From CAYUWH01 sp964448615 (GTDB taxonomy: Bacteria; Patescibacteriota; Gracilibacteria; Peribacterales; Peribacteraceae): a DNA stretch of 15,938 nucleotides. Below are positions 12,976-15,938 of the stretch, piece after piece. The first letter of the stretch is position 1, and each line of letters begins with the position of its first letter. The notes under the pieces are model-generated. The model saw only the letters and a program-made list of their open reading frames with translations. It was not told the origin of the DNA and ran no database searches. The position numbers were made by a program, and so were the translations under genes. The DNA lies in contig CAYUWH010000032.1 in assembly GCA_964448615.1 (NCBI GenBank), positions 1-15,938 on the forward strand, written 5' to 3'.

Positions 12976-13341
12976 TCAGCGGTGCGTCTTGCGGAATGAG
13001 ACGTACGAAATCAGCAGGAGCACCAGACCGATCAACGAACCGGAATACAGTTCCGGGCCGTCGCCGACGGCCATGTGCGAGATGAAGGCGCCGACGAGAT
13101 CGATGAAGAGACCGGCGTACGCCCATTCGCGGAGGAACTTCACGGCGTTCTGCCAGATACCGATGATCCCGAGAATCTTCGCCCAGCCGACGATCAGCAG
13201 CATGTATTGCGGATAGCCGAGCTTTGTCATGACGGCGATTGCCTCCGGTGCCAAGATGACATCGAAGTACGATCCCAGCAGAATAAAGAGGGAGAACAGG
13301 ACGGTTGAAACATAGTACGTAATGTTCCACGCTTTGTTCAT
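12976..13341 (-). CDS. Second DoxX-like small membrane protein
   Basis: This 121-aa, four-helix membrane protein resembles the DoxX-like family (DoxX_2 type), with KLGYPQYMLLIVGWAKILGIIGIW (about 40-63) as its most family-like stretch and a C-terminal basic end, FRKTHR. It is clearly different in sequence from the facing DoxX-like protein, so it is not a recent duplicate. The two genes converge with a 9-base gap, and a 6-bp palindrome (12967-12981) covers the minus-strand stop. Its leader is pyrimidine-rich, has no Shine-Dalgarno, and has TATACT 27 bases before the ATG. The function in this organism is unknown; a shared redox or membrane-stress role with the neighbour is only a guess. Confidence 0.85.
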   Translation of the reverse strand: MNKAWNITYYVSTVLFSLFILLGSYFDVILAPEAIAVMTKLGYPQYMLLIVGWAKILGIIGIWQNAVKFLREWAYAGLFIDLVGAFISHMAVGDGPELYSGSLIGLVLLLISYVSFRKTHR

Positions 13342-13368
13342 AAGAAAAGGAAGGAAGAAGTGTTCGCA

Positions 13369-13374
13369 AGTATA
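13369..13374 (-). promoter_or_regulatory. -10 box of the second DoxX-like gene
   Basis: The minus strand reads TATACT, 27 bases before the ATG at 13341, followed by a leader rich in TTCC units and without a Shine-Dalgarno. Confidence 0.45.
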
Positions 13375-13398
13375 CGGACTGCTTGAAAGCGGTTTTTA

Positions 13399-13427
13399 TT
13401 GACTTTTAGTGAGTTTTATAGTAAATT
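13399..13427 (+). promoter_or_regulatory. Promoter of the 274-aa unknown gene
   Basis: TTGACT (13399-13404) and TAAATT (13422-13427) are separated by 17 bases, close to the sigma-70 consensus. TATAGT at 13417-13422 is an alternative -10 but is too close to that -35. Confidence 0.5.
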
Positions 13428-13455
13428 CTCTTTTAGTTCTTTTCACAAGGTTCAC

Positions 13456-13461
13456 GGAGAT
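13456..13461 (+). promoter_or_regulatory. Shine-Dalgarno site that fixes the start at 13469
   Basis: GGAGAT lies about 7-9 bases before the ATG at 13469. It is the clearest Shine-Dalgarno sequence in the window and excludes the longer frame start at 13409. Confidence 0.7.
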
Positions 13462-13468
13462 CAGACAA

Positions 13469-14293
13469 ATGTCGATCGAACAGAAGGCAACCGAACTCTT
13501 CCTGGAGCAGTTCATGCTCCACCCCACGATCGCCGAGATGGAGCGGTTCGTGTGCAAGCCGCACGAGCATTTCAATATGCAGACCGCCCGTCAGTTCAAC
13601 ACGGAACGCCTGATGAGGGAGCACTTCATGCCCCTCCTGGTCGAGTATTTCGGCTGGCAGGGAAGCTCGCTCCCGTCCGAGGTGGCCGTTCACTTCGTGC
13701 GTGCTGCGGAGATCTTCGCCCAGCAGGGCTTCGGCCACTGCGCATGGGCTGAGGACAATCCCGCAGCGGCAGTGCAACACACACGCCTCAGCTGTCTGAT
13801 GAGGCACCCCGTCTTTGTCGCCGACCGCTCGTTTCTGCCGTTCATGCTTGCGCTCAAGGACATCCGCAGCTGCGAGCCGTGGGGCTTCGAGATGTGGATG
13901 GATAACGACAGGAGCCGCGGGCGCGTCCTTCTGCCCGGCTTCGGTCCGCAGCACATCGATGCCATCGATCGACTCCTGTCGTCCGAGGAGCTCTGGTCGG
14001 GTACGAACCGCGAGTTGCATCGAGTCTTCCTCGCATGTCTCGGTAAGGCGCTACGCCGCTTCGCACAGGATCAGGCGCTCTTCCTTGCGACAGTATGGCC
14101 GCGGATCAAGGTCATGCTGCGGAACAGGGACGAGAATGGGCTGGAGCGGCATCACGAGCCTACATGTAAGGCGGAGTTCTGGCCGCCGGAGATCGAAATG
14201 ATCCGGCAGGCCGGCCGGACCGATGAGGACATGGATGCCGCGGTTGCGGTCATCGACCGAGAAGGCATGAGTGGCTACCCGCACGCGTGCTAA
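13469..14293 (+). CDS. Conserved-looking hypothetical protein, 274 aa
   Basis: I do not recognise this protein. It is soluble, with no signal peptide or membrane helix, mostly helical by composition, and rich in Glu, Arg, His, Phe and Met. Notable stretches are MLHPTIAEMERFVCKPHEHFN near the start and EHFMPLLVEYFGWQ at about 50-63, plus a His/Cys-containing region, FGHCAWAEDN. These give no clear metal-site pattern. Coding is supported by a promoter, a good Shine-Dalgarno, strong G/C bias at third codon positions, and a terminator 25 bases after the stop. It stands as an independent unit between genes that mostly lack Shine-Dalgarno sequences. The longer frame start at 13409 is rejected because it lies between the promoter boxes and the likely transcript start. 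Confidence 0.83.
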   Translation: MSIEQKATELFLEQFMLHPTIAEMERFVCKPHEHFNMQTARQFNTERLMREHFMPLLVEYFGWQGSSLPSEVAVHFVRAAEIFAQQGFGHCAWAEDNPAAAVQHTRLSCLMRHPVFVADRSFLPFMLALKDIRSCEPWGFEMWMDNDRSRGRVLLPGFGPQHIDAIDRLLSSEELWSGTNRELHRVFLACLGKALRRFAQDQALFLATVWPRIKVMLRNRDENGLERHHEPTCKAEFWPPEIEMIRQAGRTDEDMDAAVAVIDREGMSGYPHAC

Positions 14294-14317
14294 CAATGCG
14301 TCTCGGTACGCATCATG

Positions 14318-14346
14318 GGCCTCCCAGGTATGGGAGGCCTTTTTTT
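14318..14346 (+). terminator. Rho-independent terminator
   Basis: GGCCTCCC (14318-14325) pairs with GGGAGGCC (14332-14339) around the loop AGGTAT, followed by seven Ts. It ends the 274-aa unit and works only in the plus direction, since there is no A-run on its left. Confidence 0.93.
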
Positions 14347-14366
14347 GAATACTTTATTTGTTCAAA

Positions 14367-15008
14367 TTATGAAGGATATTTTTCGCCCACCACTGCGAAG
14401 CCTTTCCACGCGTTTTTCTCGATCGTATGACTCTCGGTATTTTTGAAGCCCGCATCTCGCAAATGCTTCATGACGTCTTCCGGTTCCCGTGCAATAAAGA
14501 CGCCTGATTCCCGCATGCCGGGACGCCATGAAGAGGGGAATGCCATGCTGAAGGCGATGCGTCCGCCGGGTTGCAGCACGCGCAGGCATTCCGCAAGTTC
14601 GTGCGAGGGCTCCGGCCAAAAATGAAAGACGTTTACCGCGAAGAGTTTCTGAAAGCTCTCTTCTCCGTACGGCAACGCGCGCGCATCACCGAGCGTGAGT
14701 TCCACCTGTTCTTCCATGAGCGCGCGGTGGTTGCGCTGCTCCGCCATCGTCAGCATGGTTTGGGAATAATCGATGCCGGCGATAAAACCATCGGGCGCGA
14801 GTTGCGCTGCCTGTGCGATTCCTTCTCCGGGGCCGAACCCGATCTCAAGAACATGATCTCGCGGCTGTACATCGAGACAGTCGAGTGTGAATGCAGTTAT
14901 TGCACCATTGTTCTCCGCCATGACCTTTCCGACTTCTTTGCCGTAGTCTCCTTCCGGTTTCCGTAACTGCGGAGCGAGAATCTTCATGTCTGCCTGACTG
15001 AAATCCAT
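14367..15008 (-). CDS. Class I SAM-dependent methyltransferase
   Basis: This 213-aa Rossmann-fold methyltransferase is of the Methyltransf_11/UbiE-like type. Motif I is LEIGFGPGEG (54-63). Asp80 in GIDYSQ is the expected ribose ligand, GDARALPY (107-114) covers the adenine region, and LRVLQPGGRIAFSM (142-155) is the post-motif strand. It is cytoplasmic and probably acts on a small molecule. The substrate cannot be read from the sequence, and no quinone or other pathway genes are next to it. Its start ATG at 15008 has TAGAGT only 6 bases upstream, which could mean a leaderless mRNA. It diverges from the surface-protein gene across 136 bases. Confidence 0.93.
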   Translation of the reverse strand: MDFSQADMKILAPQLRKPEGDYGKEVGKVMAENNGAITAFTLDCLDVQPRDHVLEIGFGPGEGIAQAAQLAPDGFIAGIDYSQTMLTMAEQRNHRALMEEQVELTLGDARALPYGEESFQKLFAVNVFHFWPEPSHELAECLRVLQPGGRIAFSMAFPSSWRPGMRESGVFIAREPEDVMKHLRDAGFKNTESHTIEKNAWKGFAVVGEKYPS

Positions 15009-15087
15009 ACGGTCACTCTACAGATGTCATCCTGCAAAAAGAAAATCAAACCGACAGAAGATAGATGCACAGTCAATAGTATGTTCT

Positions 15088-15116
15088 TTGCATGTTCACC
15101 ATGCACCTGATACACC
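15088..15116 (+). promoter_or_regulatory. Possible promoter of the Asn-rich surface protein
   Basis: TTGCAT (15088-15093) and TACACC (15111-15116) are 17 bases apart, with TG at 15108-15109 as an extended -10. The GTG start follows 28 bases downstream after a T/C-rich leader. The -10 match is weak. Confidence 0.4.
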
Positions 15117-15144
15117 TACCTACTATTTTTTTCACATCGCAACT

Positions 15145-15938
15145 GTGCGTGAATTCTCTCTTCGCCATATTCTGACGCTCGGTGCCGTCTCGCTGCTGGC
15201 ACTGGCACTCCCCGTCAGTCTCTTTGTCGTTCATCTCCAGACGACCTACGCACAAACGCAATCCGCGACGACGGGCGGCAGCGCGAACACCGATGTGAAC
15301 GCATTGATCAACGCACTCACCGGTAATGCCGGCAATGTGTTGCAGACCGCCGACAGTCCGCAAACGCAGCAGACGACATCCGTGAACACCAACGCCCAGA
15401 CGATCTTGGATGGATTGCTCAATGCCGATAGCGGGAACACGCAGGTGATCGATCAACAGGTGCCGAATGTGAATGCGGCGGGGAATCAGCAGGCTGCAGC
15501 ATCGGGCAGTGCGACGACGGGTGTGAATATCAACATTAATGCAAATTCCGGAAATCAGAATGGCGTGATTCAGATCGGCGGCAGCGGTGCGGGCAATCAG
15601 CAGGCGAACGTGGATACGAACGCACTGACGAATGTCACGATTTGCTTGAATGCGAACGCGCAGAATACGACGGTCATCAATCAGAACGGCAGTGCGTCCG
15701 CAGGTGCGGGCAGTTCCTTACCGGCGTTCTGTACTTCCTCAACGTCATCGTCTTCGAAGACTTCATCGGCATCTTCCATCAAGATTTCTTCCAAGTCGTC
15801 GTCTTCTTCTCTTCATAGCGGCACTGGCAGTTCGTCCGTTTCGTCCGGCAGTGGTTCGACGGGTGGAACCGGCGGCGGCACGGGTGGCGGTACCGGAGGA
15901 GGAACGGGCGGTGGAACAGGCGGCGGAACCGGTGGTGG
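15145..15938 (+). CDS. Secreted Asn-rich / Ser-rich / (TGGG)n surface protein, partial
   Basis: This frame runs off the right edge; 264 codons are visible. A basic start (REFSLRH) and hydrophobic residues about 9-30 form a signal peptide or anchor, with a possible cut after TTYA (about 36). Residues about 40-195 are rich in Asn, Gln, Ala, Thr and Gly with recurring NxNA, GNQQA and GNQN patterns, loosely like curlin or beta-helix Asn/Gln ladders. Two Cys (167, 196) could form a disulfide. Residues 197-238 are Ser/Lys-rich, like a wall or linker segment, followed from 239 by TGGG repeats. It is probably an extracellular fibre, adhesin or pilin-like protein. I know no exact family. I chose the GTG at 15145 because it is the only start just before the signal peptide. 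Confidence 0.83.
   Translation, partial: MREFSLRHILTLGAVSLLALALPVSLFVVHLQTTYAQTQSATTGGSANTDVNALINALTGNAGNVLQTADSPQTQQTTSVNTNAQTILDGLLNADSGNTQVIDQQVPNVNAAGNQQAAASGSATTGVNININANSGNQNGVIQIGGSGAGNQQANVDTNALTNVTICLNANAQNTTVINQNGSASAGAGSSLPAFCTSSTSSSSKTSSASSIKISSKSSSSSLHSGTGSSSVSSGSGSTGGTGGGTGGGTGGGTGGGTGGGTGG
15859..15938 (+). repeat. 12-bp minisatellite encoding (Thr-Gly-Gly-Gly)n
   Basis: Five full TGGG units plus a partial unit on each side are visible, continuing past the window. No two full units are identical in DNA; they differ only at third codon positions (ACC, ACG and ACA for Thr; GGC, GGT and GGA for Gly). Confidence 0.92.

Noticed and set aside
12967..12981. Palindrome CGCTGA-AGA-TCAGCG between the DoxX-like genes
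   Set aside because: Short stem with no T-run on either side; too weak to call a bidirectional terminator.
1..15938. CRISPR array or a defence system
   Set aside because: No regularly spaced identical repeats with unique spacers and no cas or known defence genes; the repeats seen are dispersed micro-repeats or a protein-coding minisatellite.

Overview
The window most likely comes from a Patescibacteria/CPR-type bacterium, possibly in or near Peregrinibacteria. This is an inference from a short alanyl-tRNA synthetase without its C-terminal domain, few Shine-Dalgarno sequences, an HTTM/DCC membrane protein with a small partner, and several families of small dispersed repeats of a kind I associate with such genomes. 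TGA acts as a normal stop, for example in ATGA and TGATG gene overlaps. No marker present fixes the taxonomy.

Positions 1-2351 are the end of an integrated element. It holds an AT-rich stretch without a convincing gene, a strong hairpin with a T-run, a possible small gene, and a large serine recombinase. The recombinase gene runs into the 3' end of a minus-strand tRNA-Asn(GUU) at 2322-2396, so its last codons and stop codon are tRNA sequence. That tRNA end is the probable attachment site, and the rest of the element would lie left of the window.

Positions 2631-10302 are minus-strand genes in two groups. One is alaS, then a secreted/membrane beta-sandwich protein, then a polytopic GT-C-like glycosyltransferase. 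The other is a Trm11/TrmG10-like RNA methyltransferase, a small membrane-anchored partner, and an HTTM protein fused to a DCC thiol-redox domain. Genes inside each group overlap by 1-4 bases or are about 13 bases apart. An AT-rich inverted repeat separates the groups.

Positions 10388-12966 are plus-strand: an RsbW-like anti-sigma ATPase, a pair of REP-like inverted repeats carrying the next promoter nearby, a membrane histidine kinase with an EF-hand-like loop in its sensor, and a DoxX-like protein. A second DoxX-like gene faces it. Positions 13469-14346 are a self-contained unit (promoter, Shine-Dalgarno, unknown 274-aa protein, terminator). A SAM methyltransferase (minus) and a divergent, truncated Asn/Ser/Gly-rich surface protein end the window.

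The most striking observations are: two matching 24-nt in-frame insertions of one dispersed repeat inside alaS; the recombinase/tRNA overlap; a simple repeat forming the linker between two fused domains; the (TGGG)n protein repeat kept while its DNA has diverged; and a recurrent pattern of -10 boxes either about 6-9 or about 23-28 nt before start codons that lack Shine-Dalgarno sequences.
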